Shown piece after piece: positions 26,429-35,445 of a DNA stretch of 64,000 nt. This DNA comes from an uncultured Saprospiraceae bacterium. Its GTDB lineage: Bacteria; Bacteroidota; Bacteroidia; Chitinophagales; Saprospiraceae. Numbering within the stretch: the stretch's first letter is position 1; every line of letters starts with the position of its first letter. Location: positions 1 to 64,000 of the forward strand of contig CALLAW010000048.1 of the NCBI GenBank assembly GCA_938001865.1. The letters run 5' to 3'. Below the pieces are notes generated by a model, which worked only from the letters and a program-made list of their open reading frames with translations, did no database searches and was not told the origin of the DNA. Made by a program: the position numbers and the translations under genes.

Positions 26429-27170
26429 ACTCTTCTTACCTCTCCTCATTATTGGACTCTTGAGTAGTCTCCAAGGACAAGGTCTCGAACTCTTCGAAGC
26501 AGCCAATGCCGCTTACGAAGCAAGAGACTATGGCAAGGCTATTACCCAATATCAAACCATCATCGAAGAGGGAAACATCAGTCCAGAAGTCTATCACAAC
26601 CTAGGCAATGCACTAGCTCAGACTCAACAATATGGTCCAGCTATGCTCGCATACGAACGAGGGCTCAAGCTACAGCCTAATCATCCAGCACTCATCTCAG
26701 ACAAAAACTACCTCAAAGATGTGATAGAGTCTGACATCTTCGAGGTGCCAGCATTCTTGCCAGTCAGAGTATGGAGAGGCTTCTGTAGATTATTGCCAGC
26801 TAATCTCTGGGTACTCTTACAGTTACTTAGTCTTGGAGGGATAGTCTATTACTTAGCTCAGATCTGGTTGAGGCCAAGCAAGATACAGCCCGATTGGCTG
26901 CGACTCCTCAAGCGAGTAAGCGTGGTCACGGCGATTCTCTGTACTCTAGTCCTTACCTCACTCTGGTATCAATATCGGTCAACTCAGTCCGCCATCGTCA
27001 TGAATCCATCTGTACTCTACTCTGGTCCAGATAGTAGAAGCGAGGCAATAGGAGAAATGAAAGCTGGTGAAAAAGTCAAAATCATTGAAGACTTTGGTGA
27101 TTGGATGAAAGTCGAACTCCTCAACTTGGATGAAGGTTATCTAATGACTTCCGAGTTGGAAGAGATTTGA
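26421..27170 (+). CDS. BatE-like TPR and SH3 protein
   Basis: The 249-residue protein has a signal peptide (to 'SLQGQ') and TPR repeats at about 25-95 ('AYEARDYGKAITQYQTII', 'VYHNLGNALAQTQQYGPAMLAYERGL'). Two membrane helices lie at about 130-195, and a bacterial SH3 domain closes it ('VLYSGPDSRSEAIGEMKAGEKV' to the end). This is the layout of BatE from the aerotolerance (Bat) operon, but no batA-D genes are present here. The overlap with the OstA-like gene suggests an envelope-assembly or stress role in the same operon. Confidence 0.75.
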   Translation: MIRLFLPLLIIGLLSSLQGQGLELFEAANAAYEARDYGKAITQYQTIIEEGNISPEVYHNLGNALAQTQQYGPAMLAYERGLKLQPNHPALISDKNYLKDVIESDIFEVPAFLPVRVWRGFCRLLPANLWVLLQLLSLGGIVYYLAQIWLRPSKIQPDWLRLLKRVSVVTAILCTLVLTSLWYQYRSTQSAIVMNPSVLYSGPDSRSEAIGEMKAGEKVKIIEDFGDWMKVELLNLDEGYLMTSELEEI

Positions 27171-27423
27171 TTTGCTAGCAGATCTATTGTAGATATAATT
27201 CTTTGTTAATACTCGCATAGACCTCTATGATGAGCTGTGACTGTATGGATCTGATCTAATCAGAAAAGCACTTATAACAGTAACAACACAACGTAGGAAT
27301 TGCAACCAAACTTACTACAACTCCCAACAGACATCTCTCCGTCAATCTAGATCAAAGAGAATAAAGAGAAGTAAACCTCCAACAGAAGAAACACAACCCT
27401 ACAGCAAAGAAAGAGTCACTACC

Positions 27424-29541
27424 CTAACTCAACAACTGATAAGCCAATAATGCTGCCACATAAGCAACTCCAGTCATAAATACAAATTGGATAATTGGCC
27501 ACTTCCATGACTTAGTCTCTCGCTTGGTCACTGCCAGAGTACTCATACACTGCATAGCGAATACATAGAATAAGAGTAATGAAAGTGCCGTAGCCGTATC
27601 ATACCTCTTGCCACCTGTACTTGGATTGATCTCAGCAGCCATTTTATCTCGAATGGAAGATTCCTCACCTGAGTCACCAAGACTGTACAATGTCGCCATC
27701 GTACCGATGAACACCTCTCTTGCGGCAAACGATGTCAATACAGCGATACTCATCTTCCAATCATAACCCAGAGGTCGCATCACTGGCTCTATCGCCTTCC
27801 CTATCACACCGATGTAACTTGCTTCCAATTTGCGTGAAGCGATCACATTATCTGCCTCGCCTTGTGGTATCTGACCTCTATCTACTTGCGTCATCACCTC
27901 TGACTCTACCCTAGCCATCGAGTCAGCTGGTCCATAAGATGCCAAGACCCAGAGTAATATCGAGATGAGTAATATAATCTTACCAGCCTCTATGATGAAT
28001 GTCCAGACCTTCTCCATCGTATCCATCAGTACATTACGCCACCTGGGTGGCTTATACGATGGTAGCTCTATCATCAAGAATGACTGCCCCTCAGGTTGGA
28101 TGATCTGCTTGAATACCCAACCTGCGAAGAGTGCAGCAAAGATACCTAACAGATAGAGACCCATGAAGGCAAGTCCCTTATGGTTAAATCCCAACCATGT
28201 ACCACTCGGTACGACAAAACCTACAAGCACAGTATAGACTGGAATACGAGCACTACAACTGATGAATGGAGTCACCATAATCGTGATTAATCTCTCCTTC
28301 CAATTACTTATCGTACGTGTACTCATGATCGCAGGTATGGCACATGCTGAGCTCGAGATCAATGCAACAATACTCCTGCCATTGAGACCAAATCGACGGA
28401 GAAGACCATCAAACATGAAGACGACTCGTGACATATATCCTAACTCCTCCAATACTCCGATCAGAAAAAACAATATGAGTATCTGCGGAATAAACACCAA
28501 AACTCCACCAAGACCGGCAAGTATCCCATCAGCAATGAGATCAGCAATCCAACCTTCAGGAAGATATGACCTTGAGAGCTCTCCTAGAGAGACAAATGTA
28601 TCTTCAATCAGAGTCATCGGCCACTCCGACCATGAATAGATCGCTTGGAATACAAATAGCATGACCACAAAGAAAATCATCGGACCCATCACACGATGAG
28701 TCAGTACAGCATCAAGTCTTTCGCTTCTGGAGAGGACTGTTGTATCTTGCTCTTGGACCTTGCCGACAAGAGGCTCTATCCAAGTATATCTCTGCAGGGT
28801 CTCATCGATCTGTCCTCTAGTATCAGCAAAGCCTATCTCCTCTAACCCAGAACAGAGACCAGCTCGACTCTCTGGGCTAAGCCTTGACAACCACTGTGCA
28901 TGATGTGCTATGACCTTACTTCGATAAGGATTGGTCTCATCAGTGTACTTACCGACTATTGCGAGAGCAGTGAGGTCAGCCTTACTCATCTGATAGAGAG
29001 GCTTCCCAGGGGATATTACAGTCCGATCTGTGACCCAATCCGAGATTATCTCTTTTAACTGGTCTATATTGTCCGACTTACGAGCTGAGATAGAGACTAC
29101 TGGCACTCCTAAGTGTGTAGATAAGAGATCACTATTGAGTATCTTATTCTTATCTATGGAGACATCTGACATATTCGCTGCGAAGATGAGAGGAAGACCT
29201 AGGTCTATCAACTGTGTCGCTAAGAGCAAATGCTTGTCAAGTTGATTACTATCAGCTACATAGATAACCAAATCTGGATAGTCTCTATGGTCTGGGTCAG
29301 TAAGGATGTCTACAACTAAGCGTTCGTCTGAGCTATTGGGATATAAGCTATAGAGTCCTGGAAAGTCAACCAGTGAGACTTGTCTCCCATCGCTGAGTGT
29401 CAGTGTACCTATCTTCTTATCTACTGTCACTCCAGGAAAGTTGCCAATCTGCTGAGAGAGACCCGTAAGGAGATTGAAGAGTGTAGATTTTCCACTATTG
29501 GGATTACCTATTAATGCGATTTTGGAATTCAATGAGCTCAT
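27424..29541 (-). CDS. feoB: Ferrous iron transporter FeoB
   Basis: The 705-residue protein combines an N-terminal G domain with a polytopic membrane region. Guanine-nucleotide motifs are visible: G1 'GNPNSGKS' (residues 12-19), G3 'DFPGL' and the NKxD-equivalent 'AANMSD'. Two Gate-type blocks carry the conserved cysteines ('SSSACAIPAIMSTRTI' and 'FISCSARIPVYTV'). FeoB imports Fe(II) across the inner membrane. It lies 9 bases after feoA, and no feoC is seen. Length is normal for a Bacteroidota FeoB. Confidence 0.96.
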   Translation of the reverse strand: MSSLNSKIALIGNPNSGKSTLFNLLTGLSQQIGNFPGVTVDKKIGTLTLSDGRQVSLVDFPGLYSLYPNSSDERLVVDILTDPDHRDYPDLVIYVADSNQLDKHLLLATQLIDLGLPLIFAANMSDVSIDKNKILNSDLLSTHLGVPVVSISARKSDNIDQLKEIISDWVTDRTVISPGKPLYQMSKADLTALAIVGKYTDETNPYRSKVIAHHAQWLSRLSPESRAGLCSGLEEIGFADTRGQIDETLQRYTWIEPLVGKVQEQDTTVLSRSERLDAVLTHRVMGPMIFFVVMLFVFQAIYSWSEWPMTLIEDTFVSLGELSRSYLPEGWIADLIADGILAGLGGVLVFIPQILILFFLIGVLEELGYMSRVVFMFDGLLRRFGLNGRSIVALISSSACAIPAIMSTRTISNWKERLITIMVTPFISCSARIPVYTVLVGFVVPSGTWLGFNHKGLAFMGLYLLGIFAALFAGWVFKQIIQPEGQSFLMIELPSYKPPRWRNVLMDTMEKVWTFIIEAGKIILLISILLWVLASYGPADSMARVESEVMTQVDRGQIPQGEADNVIASRKLEASYIGVIGKAIEPVMRPLGYDWKMSIAVLTSFAAREVFIGTMATLYSLGDSGEESSIRDKMAAEINPSTGGKRYDTATALSLLLFYVFAMQCMSTLAVTKRETKSWKWPIIQFVFMTGVAYVAALLAYQLLS

Positions 29542-29550
29542 TTACAGTGA

Positions 29551-29790
29551 TTACTTGATTGGTAAGACGGTAATTGATTGGCTTTCTTTTCTTCGCATCG
29601 CGATGTAGTTATCCCCAACCTTTACATAGAGTGCTTGACCGAATGGCGAACTTCTCAGCACCGAGATTGTCACATTGGGTAAGATCCCCATCGTTAATAG
29701 AGTACAGGCATACGAGGTTTCGGATACTTCAATGATCTTAGCACTTACTCCGTATGGGAGGAGATCAAGAGTGATTGGATGATTGCTCAT
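29551..29790 (-). CDS. feoA: Ferrous iron transport protein FeoA
   Basis: A 79-residue SH3-like protein with the FeoA pattern 'YACTLLTMGILPNVTISVLRSSPFGQALYVKV' and 'IAMRRKESQSI'. It regulates or assists FeoB. It is the first gene of a two-gene feoAB operon and is divergent from chrA. The 100-base gap between them carries a candidate operator. Confidence 0.93.
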   Translation of the reverse strand: MSNHPITLDLLPYGVSAKIIEVSETSYACTLLTMGILPNVTISVLRSSPFGQALYVKVGDNYIAMRRKESQSITVLPIK

Positions 29791-29820
29791 AGAGAGTCGT
29801 GGTCTTAATTACAACTAGAA

Positions 29821-29855
29821 TGTAAATGTAATCATTACTTAGTCTTAAGTTTACA
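29821..29855. promoter_or_regulatory. Candidate operator between feoA and chrA
   Basis: A perfect palindrome GTAATCATTAC (29828-29838) sits inside a wider inverted pair TGTAAA...TTTACA (29821-29826 and 29850-29855), midway between the divergent genes. An iron or metal regulator of the Fur or DtxR type would be the natural reader (inference). Confidence 0.35.
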
Positions 29856-29890
29856 ATTCAATACGAGACTTTCTCATTACACAGAATCAC

Positions 29891-31012
29891 ATGATACGCA
29901 TGAGTCGTACTGGAGAATTAATAGCATACTTTTTTAGATTAGGTGTTGTGGCCTTTGGTGGACCAGCTGCCCACGTTGCTATGATGGAAGAAGACCTCGT
30001 CCAACGCAAAAAGTGGATGGACGACCAGACATTCCTAGATTACTTAGGAGCAACTAATCTGATCCCTGGACCCAACTCTACTGAGATGACGATGCACATT
30101 GGTTATCATCGTGGCGGTGTGATAGGGCTATTTGCCGCCGGGCTCTCATTTATCATACCCGCTGTCTGTCTTACGCTGATCGTGGCTATCATCTATGAGC
30201 AGTATAGTGCTATCGCATGGGTCGTACCTATCGTCAGTGGAATCAAAGCTGCAGTACTGTCATTTATCATCGCTGCCATACTCAAGCTAGGCACCAAGGC
30301 GGTCAAGTCCAAATTGCTGGCAATCCTCGGTGTAGGAGTGATGATCATCGCGGCCCTCGGGGTCAATGAGATCCTCTGTATCTTAGGTGCAGGTATGATC
30401 ATGTTACTTGTCCATCTTCCACTCAGAGGTAAAGGTGACCGACTGTTTACCATGAGTATCCTCCCCTTACTCTTCTTGTCTACAGTCAAGTACTCTCATC
30501 TCAAACTCTTCCTTACCTTCCTCAAGGTCGGAGCAGTCCTTTTTGGATCTGGTTATGTCCTCTTTGCATATCTAGATGGAGAGCTCATAGAGGGGATGCA
30601 GTGGTTGACTCATCCTGACTTAGTCGAAGCGATTGCCATCGGTCAAGTGACACCAGGGCCCGTACTCTCTACCGCAACATTCGTAGGGTACAAACTTGGC
30701 GGTATCCCAGGAGCATGCTACGCAACTCTAGGGATATTCCTTCCTTCATTTGGTTATGTCTGGTTACTCAATCCACTCGTTGCAAAATTTCGATCACACC
30801 CAAGTCTGACTGGATTTCTCAATGGTGTGAATGTAGCCGCTGTTGCAGTTATGGTCATCGTTAGTGTCAAGATGGGAGAGAGTATCCTAGTTGACTGGAA
30901 GACTGTGACGATAGCAATCTTAAGTATTCTAATCTACTTCTCGTCCAAGATCAATACACTCTGGTTGATCTTAGGTGGAGGGGTACTTGGCTACCTACTT
31001 GACTTCATGTAA
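29891..31012 (+). CDS. chrA: Chromate transporter ChrA family, two-domain form
   Basis: The 373-residue membrane protein contains two homologous halves. The first carries 'FGGPAAHVAMMEEDLVQRK' and 'IPGPNSTEMTMHIGY'. The second carries 'FGSGYVLFAYLDGEL' and 'VTPGPVLSTATFVGYKLGG'. These are the paired signatures of long-form CHR transporters. The biochemical role is chromate (and perhaps sulfate-like anion) efflux. It is followed by an ArsC/phosphatase-like gene 27 bases downstream, so the pair may be a metal or oxyanion stress unit. The substrate in this organism is unproven. Confidence 0.88.
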   Translation: MIRMSRTGELIAYFFRLGVVAFGGPAAHVAMMEEDLVQRKKWMDDQTFLDYLGATNLIPGPNSTEMTMHIGYHRGGVIGLFAAGLSFIIPAVCLTLIVAIIYEQYSAIAWVVPIVSGIKAAVLSFIIAAILKLGTKAVKSKLLAILGVGVMIIAALGVNEILCILGAGMIMLLVHLPLRGKGDRLFTMSILPLLFLSTVKYSHLKLFLTFLKVGAVLFGSGYVLFAYLDGELIEGMQWLTHPDLVEAIAIGQVTPGPVLSTATFVGYKLGGIPGACYATLGIFLPSFGYVWLLNPLVAKFRSHPSLTGFLNGVNVAAVAVMVIVSVKMGESILVDWKTVTIAILSILIYFSSKINTLWLILGGGVLGYLLDFM

Positions 31013-31039
31013 TTCCTCTCATACAATAACTCACATCGA

Positions 31040-31660
31040 ATGAATACGCATCTTTCCACAGTTATCGAATCACTCAAAACGACGCAGATCGCCGAACAGA
31101 GACAAGCAATATTAGACTCGATAATTGACAAGTTACTTCCACTCAAGGTAAATACTAAGCGGACTACACTTCTGTTCGTCTGTACACATAACTCTCGAAG
31201 AAGCCAGATGGCTCAAGTCTGGGCTGACTACTTTGCTAGAGACTTCAACCTTACCAATCTTGACATACAATCTTGCGGTACCGAGGTCACTGCTTGCAAC
31301 TTTAGAGTTATCTATACACTTCGCAATCTTGGCTTTGTAGTGAGTAATCCCGGTGGTACTAATCCTCTGCTCACGGTATCTCCTGAGCAAGGCACTCAGC
31401 CAATCACCCTCTACTCTAAGGACATAGAGTCTTGTATCAAAGCCTCCAGCACGAGTGAGCAAGTCATCGCCATGATGACATGCGATCATGCTGATCAGAA
31501 CTGCCCAATTATGCCTGAGGTCACAGAGAGGCTACAGCTCCTCTATGCAGATCCAAAGATCTCAGATGACACACCACAAGAGAGTCAGATCTACTCTCAA
31601 CGTTGCCTTCAGATAGGATCAGAGATGTACTATCTTATCAATAATCTCAGAGAGTGTTAA
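31040..31660 (+). CDS. Low-molecular-weight phosphatase / arsenate reductase-like protein
   Basis: The 206-residue protein contains the P-loop 'LLFVCTHNSRRSQMAQ' with Cys48 as nucleophile and the CX5R-S pattern intact. The fold should be that of low-molecular-weight tyrosine phosphatases and thioredoxin-linked arsenate reductases. A further 'MMTCDHADQNCP' segment supplies cysteines in the region where ArsC recycling cysteines lie. The protein is longer than E. coli Wzb and fits the Bacteroidota ArsC-like type. It is linked to chrA 27 bases upstream. Arsenate reduction is possible but not proven. Confidence 0.78.
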   Translation: MNTHLSTVIESLKTTQIAEQRQAILDSIIDKLLPLKVNTKRTTLLFVCTHNSRRSQMAQVWADYFARDFNLTNLDIQSCGTEVTACNFRVIYTLRNLGFVVSNPGGTNPLLTVSPEQGTQPITLYSKDIESCIKASSTSEQVIAMMTCDHADQNCPIMPEVTERLQLLYADPKISDDTPQESQIYSQRCLQIGSEMYYLINNLREC

Positions 31661-31674
31661 GTCTCATCCACATA

Positions 31675-31935
31675 TCAATGCCTTGTCATCCGTTCATGTC
31701 TTATTTTTCTACCTTCTGGCTTTTGAAATTCTTCATGGAGTAAGAAAATCTTTTCAAGTATCGTTCTGGTAGGCAAAACTGTAGGAATTTGTATTTCATC
31801 GTCCGAGAAAGGCTTATCAGGATATTCGCTACCAATAAATGAAATCATACCTCTCATTTCAAAAGGATTTCGTAATGACCTTGAATTTATTTCAATCCCA
31901 TACTTGAAGTAAAGAGGATGCGATGGCTCTGCAGC
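31675..31935 (-). pseudogene. Remnant of an AbiEii-type nucleotidyltransferase
   Basis: The ORF track shows only 60 codons, but the frame is open back to 31935 without an ATG at its head. The translation includes 'YGIEINSRSLRNPFEMRGM' and 'IPTVLPTRTILEKIFLLHEE', ending 'IRHERMTRH' and stop. These blocks are the middle-to-late part of AbiEii nucleotidyltransferases (toxin of a type IV toxin-antitoxin and phage-abortive system). The N-terminal catalytic part is absent and the frame stops where the family normally continues with a 'LYDL' helix. It is truncated at both ends. No AbiEi antitoxin is present. Confidence 0.7.
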
Positions 31936-33195
31936 TTACTCCACAACAATTGTCTTCAATAAGTAGCCATCCGAGGTGACGAAATAAATTCCAGTCTTTA
32001 GATAACTGACATCATTCGCAATCTCAGGTCTGACAGTACCGACTCTAGTACCGTGGATATCTCTCAATGCATAGTGGTCAGTCGTAGTATGATTAGTTGT
32101 GAGATATAGCATCCCGTTGAGAGGATTAGGATATACATTCAACTCTAATCCAGCACTATTCTCCTCCGTGCTACTTACTCCTCCGTAACAAGGTAGCTCA
32201 GCGACCTGTAATCTGATCTCTGACAATAGAGGATAGAAACTCTCACCAGGACATTCGGTACCCGAGCATGCATTAGGCGATTCACTACTATCACGATGCC
32301 CAGCGATATTGTCAAGTATGAAGTCTCCCGTTTCATGATAAGACTCACTGGTCACATCAATTGCATGAGTAGTTGCTTCGTGTGCTAAGACATTTACAAG
32401 AGTAAGGATCGCCTCTTCGCTAGGTGGTATTGCTGTATAGTCACCGATCACACAGATACCAACAGTATGCTCATTGATACAGCTGAAGTGAGCTCCCTGA
32501 TAACCATCTGGTCTTCCCTCATACAATCTTCCATTGGGATCAATGAGCCAGTTATAGCCAATATCATCCCATCCATTCGTATTGACATGAAGATCCCAGA
32601 TATACTGCACTACTATCGCATAGTCACTACTCTCATTGTTACCCGCTGAGTGATGTACGATAAGGTGGGTAGGCTCGGTATACTCCGGACTCGTATCTAT
32701 CGGACAAGACGGACACCAACACTCACGATAGCAAGCATCAGGCAGATCACAATCAACTGCTCTTGGCATCACCGGTGCTATCAAGTCTCCTGGTACTCCA
32801 CTGAAGAGTCTGACCACTATCTCAGAGTCAACCTTATCACTAGATCTCAATTGTATAGCTGTAAAGTCAGGTGAGATTGGCAATGTACGATAAGATCGTC
32901 TCTCTGGTACGACATACTCATATTGAGGATCAAGCCTAGCCCATTCTGTCCAAGCGCCAGACTGATATCTCCTATAGTGGAGATCAATCTCAGTACCTTC
33001 GACATCAGTATGATAGCAAGAGATCCCCACAAACTCTGCAGCATCACTGGGTTGGTGATATTCGTAAAACTCAGAAAAATACTCTGCTCCTTCTTGATGA
33101 AATGTGGGAATAATCTCAATGACTGTAGATTGACTAGTCAAATAGCCAATGCTAAGTAATACAATAGATAGTCTAGCCAAAGTTTGCTTCATCAT
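31936..33195 (-). CDS. Secreted N-acetylmuramoyl-L-alanine amidase (PGRP/amidase_2) with T9SS sorting domain
   Basis: I start at MMKQTLARLSIVLLSIGYL (33195), because the track start at 33243 adds a non-signal lead. After the signal peptide comes a beta-rich domain (about 25-165). The amidase/PGRP domain at about 185-340 carries zinc ligands in 'LIVHHSAG' and in 'GHRDSSESPNACSGTECPG'. The 'GYNWLIDPNGRLYEGRPDG' and 'EHTVGICVIGDY' blocks fit the family. A type A sorting domain ends the protein ('LNVYPNPLNGMLYL'). It should cut the amide bond between muramic acid and peptide outside the cell, for defence against or feeding on other bacteria. Confidence 0.9.
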   Translation of the reverse strand: MMKQTLARLSIVLLSIGYLTSQSTVIEIIPTFHQEGAEYFSEFYEYHQPSDAAEFVGISCYHTDVEGTEIDLHYRRYQSGAWTEWARLDPQYEYVVPERRSYRTLPISPDFTAIQLRSSDKVDSEIVVRLFSGVPGDLIAPVMPRAVDCDLPDACYRECWCPSCPIDTSPEYTEPTHLIVHHSAGNNESSDYAIVVQYIWDLHVNTNGWDDIGYNWLIDPNGRLYEGRPDGYQGAHFSCINEHTVGICVIGDYTAIPPSEEAILTLVNVLAHEATTHAIDVTSESYHETGDFILDNIAGHRDSSESPNACSGTECPGESFYPLLSEIRLQVAELPCYGGVSSTEENSAGLELNVYPNPLNGMLYLTTNHTTTDHYALRDIHGTRVGTVRPEIANDVSYLKTGIYFVTSDGYLLKTIVVE

Positions 33196-33452
33196 CCTAA
33201 GATATAAAAAACACTTGTATACCGAGATTGGTAGACTGAGCAATCACATTAGCTTTATTGTAGCATCACTCCATAAACTACTAAATCATTGTAGCCCTCT
33301 AAGCATCAAAGTGACTGCAGTACCTTGTTACAGGTATCTAATCATTGTATTTAATCAACAATAACCTCTAGATTGCAATAATTAAGAGTTCTTTAAGGTT
33401 AGTTCCTCATGCCATTAGCGTTAGAGATGGTAAGAAACAAAAAGAAAGTATC

Positions 33453-33833
33453 ATGAAGAACTTATTAATAGTACTCTGTATCGCTTTATCAGGGAGTCTA
33501 TATGGGCAAGCAGAGAAGGCATTGATCAAGTCTGTGCAGGCAGGCAACTGGGAGGAAGCAGCGAGCTACCTCAAAGATCGTGTCGACTATTGTATCGATG
33601 ACGATCAGGACTATATGAAGAAGGCAGATTGTATCGACAATCTGAAGAATAAAATCAGTGAACATGGCGTAACAGCTTGGAAAGAAGTACACAAAGGTCA
33701 ATCTAAAGATGGCAGTTCATCTTATAGTATTCTAGAGTCAACGAGTTCTGATAAGCCCTTGAGGATACTTGTCTTCTCAGAAAATGCCGAGAGCTCTGTG
33801 GTCACGGAGATCAGACTAGAGACGAGAGGATAG
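33453..33833 (+). CDS. Small secreted protein, DUF4783-like
   Basis: The 126-residue protein has a signal peptide ('LIVLCIALSGSLYGQ'). A helical then beta-rich domain follows, with 'ALIKSVQAGNWEEAASYLKDRVDYCI', 'HKGQSKDGSSSYSILEST' and a closing 'ITEIRLE'-like strand. That resembles the DUF4783/NTF2-like small periplasmic proteins of Bacteroidota; I rate the family call as moderate. Two cysteines (in DYCID and ADCIDN) may pair. A very strong terminator stands 38 bases downstream, so it is a single-gene unit. Confidence 0.6.
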   Translation: MKNLLIVLCIALSGSLYGQAEKALIKSVQAGNWEEAASYLKDRVDYCIDDDQDYMKKADCIDNLKNKISEHGVTAWKEVHKGQSKDGSSSYSILESTSSDKPLRILVFSENAESSVVTEIRLETRG

Positions 33834-33871
33834 ATCAGATCAGCGCCACAGTGATGGCTAGAGATATCAGA

Positions 33872-33910
33872 AGAGGGAAGGAAGTCAGAGTTGACTTCCT
33901 TCCCTCTTTT
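33872..33910 (+). terminator. Strong intrinsic terminator
   Basis: A 16-base-pair perfect stem (AGAGGGAAGGAAGTCA / TGACTTCCTTCCCTCT) closes a GAGT loop and ends in TTTT. It terminates the DUF4783-like gene. Confidence 0.9.
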
Positions 33911-34118
33911 CAGTTTTGTACGCATCATAAGTACCAGCAGAGTATAGAATGTCACACATATAGGCGATATCTGCAATCGTCTGCTAATCCTCAATGGGAT
34001 TCGTCTTCGATCGTCTGATAGTGTTAAGAGGATGTAGACAAGGCGACAATTACAACGAACTCTTCCATATGGTCGCTACCTATGACCTTTTTTATGACCT
34101 TTCATACAATTTGAAAAT

Positions 34119-34151
34119 AAAAAAAGCCGTCTCGATTAAACGAGACGGCTT
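34119..34151 (-). terminator. Intrinsic terminator of the infC-rpmI-rplT operon
   Basis: On the minus strand, AAGCCGTCTCG and its exact complement CGAGACGGCTT pair over 11 bases around a six-base loop and are followed by seven T residues. It lies about 30 bases past the rplT stop. Confidence 0.92.
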
Positions 34152-34183
34152 CAATTGATTTTAAGGGTTTTAAAATCTTCTCT

Positions 34184-34528
34184 TTAGCTCACTTTACTTA
34201 CGATAGACTTGAATGCATCATTGTGATTCATTGCGAGATCTGCAAGTACTTTTCTATTGAGCTCTATATTGTTTTGCTTGAGACCGTGCATTAGCTTGGA
34301 GTATGTAGTTCCTTCTAATCTTGCTCCTGCATTGATCCTTGCGATCCAGAGTCTTCTGAATGCTCTTTTCTTATTTTTTCTGTCTCTATAAGCATAAGCC
34401 ATTGCTTTGTCTAGAGCATTTTTGGCTACTGTATGGACATTTGATCTAGCTCCAAAGTATCCTCTGGTAGCTTTTAAGACCTTTTTTCTTCTCTTTCTAG
34501 ATGCTACTGCATTTACTGAACGTGGCAT
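34184..34528 (-). CDS. rplT: 50S ribosomal protein L20
   Basis: The 114-residue basic protein begins '[26 protein letters not shown]', the standard L20 N terminus, and carries '[14 protein letters not shown]' as expected. It binds 23S rRNA early in large-subunit assembly. It is the last gene of infC-rpmI-rplT, with 80 bases to rpmI. In many bacteria L20 or L20-like structures regulate this operon; no such leader was identified here. Confidence 0.98.
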   Translation of the reverse strand: MPRSVNAVASRKRRKKVLKATRGYFGARSNVHTVAKNALDKAMAYAYRDRKNKKRAFRRLWIARINAGARLEGTTYSKLMHGLKQNNIELNRKVLADLAMNHNDAFKSIVSKVS

Positions 34529-34608
34529 AGTCTGTTATTTATGATAGAGAGACCTTCTATTGCAAGATGCTTAACTCCTCTATCAGTTATAAAAAAATTG
34601 TTATTCGC

Positions 34609-34806
34609 TTAGTTGATTCCTAAGAGTGCTTTGATTCTTTTGCTATCAGCAGTTGAGACATTAGCACTACCGACAAGATTAGTCTTAGCTCTGCTAGATT
34701 TCTTTCTTCTTAAGTGTCTAGTACCAGCTTGGAATCTTTTGATTTTTCCTGAGCTTCTTACTCTGAATCTCTTCTTAGCACTCGAGTTTGTTTTTACTTT
34801 AGGCAT
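34609..34806 (-). CDS. rpmI: 50S ribosomal protein L35
   Basis: A 65-residue, very basic protein with the L35 pattern 'MPKVKTNSSAKKRFRVRSSGKIKR' and 'HLRRKKSSRAK...LVGSANVS'. It lies between infC and rplT, the near-universal order for these genes. Size is normal. Confidence 0.97.
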   Translation of the reverse strand: MPKVKTNSSAKKRFRVRSSGKIKRFQAGTRHLRRKKSSRAKTNLVGSANVSTADSKRIKALLGIN

Positions 34807-34860
34807 AGGTATAATTTTGGAAGTGCAAAGTTACGCTAATAAATTAAATTAAGACCAATA

Positions 34861-35445
34861 TTATTTCTTTTTCTTCAATGGTGAGATCAATACGATCATT
34901 CTCCTTCCTTCTAGCTTGGGCAGTGTCTCTGCTCCGCCGATGTCGGAGAGTTCGTTGATGAGCTTGAGCAAGAGGAGTTCTCCCCTATCCTTGAATACAA
35001 TAGTTCTTCCTCTAAAGTGGACATAGGCTTTGACCTTTGCTCCGTCTTCTAAGAATTTTCGAGCATGACGGAGTTTGAAGTCAAAGTCATGATCGTCAGT
35101 ATTAGGACCAAATCTAATTTCCTTGATTACAGTCTTTACTGTTTTAGATTTAATCTCTTTTTCCTTTTTCCTTTTGAGGTAGAGGAATTTATTGTAATCT
35201 ATGATTTTGCAGACAGGTGGTTCAGCGTTAGGACTTATCTCTACGAGGTCCAATCCTGCCTTCTTTGCTAATGATAGAGCACGATGAGTATTGTACACTC
35301 CTACTTCTACAGTTTCTCCGATTTCTTCTGAGACTGCAACTAGGTCATCGCCGACTACCCTTACTTTTGCTGCTCGGATTTTTTCGTTGATGTTAAATTT
35401 GGGTTTTTCTACCCTTCTAATTGGTCGTTTTGATCTTCTTGCCAA
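34861..35445 (-). CDS. infC: Translation initiation factor IF-3, TTG start
   Basis: The 194-residue protein has the IF-3 pattern: '[14 protein letters not shown]' near the N terminus, then a Lys-rich linker ('[37 protein letters not shown]' region) and the C-domain '[11 protein letters not shown]...ELLLLKLI'. The start is a TTG preceded in frame by two stop codons (TAA TAA CAT TTG), and no ATG occurs before the final strand, so a non-ATG start is certain. IF-3 discriminates against poor start codons, and infC genes of other phyla use rare starts for self-control; the same logic may hold here. It follows clpC by 46 bases. Confidence 0.97.
   Translation of the reverse strand: MARRSKRPIRRVEKPKFNINEKIRAAKVRVVGDDLVAVSEEIGETVEVGVYNTHRALSLAKKAGLDLVEISPNAEPPVCKIIDYNKFLYLKRKKEKEIKSKTVKTVIKEIRFGPNTDDHDFDFKLRHARKFLEDGAKVKAYVHFRGRTIVFKDRGELLLLKLINELSDIGGAETLPKLEGRRMIVLISPLKKKK

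Noticed and set aside
26421-27170. Bat aerotolerance operon
   Set aside because: Only the BatE-like protein is here; no MoxR ATPase, DUF58 or von Willebrand (BatA/BatB) proteins are present.
31040-31660. Complete arsenic resistance operon
   Set aside because: Only an ArsC/phosphatase-like gene is present; no arsR, arsB, acr3 or arsM gene is nearby, so the substrate remains open.
33149-33364. 71-codon plus-strand ORF upstream of the DUF4783-like gene
   Set aside because: It overlaps the amidase start on the other strand, has no domain or signal pattern, and its composition is not coding-like.
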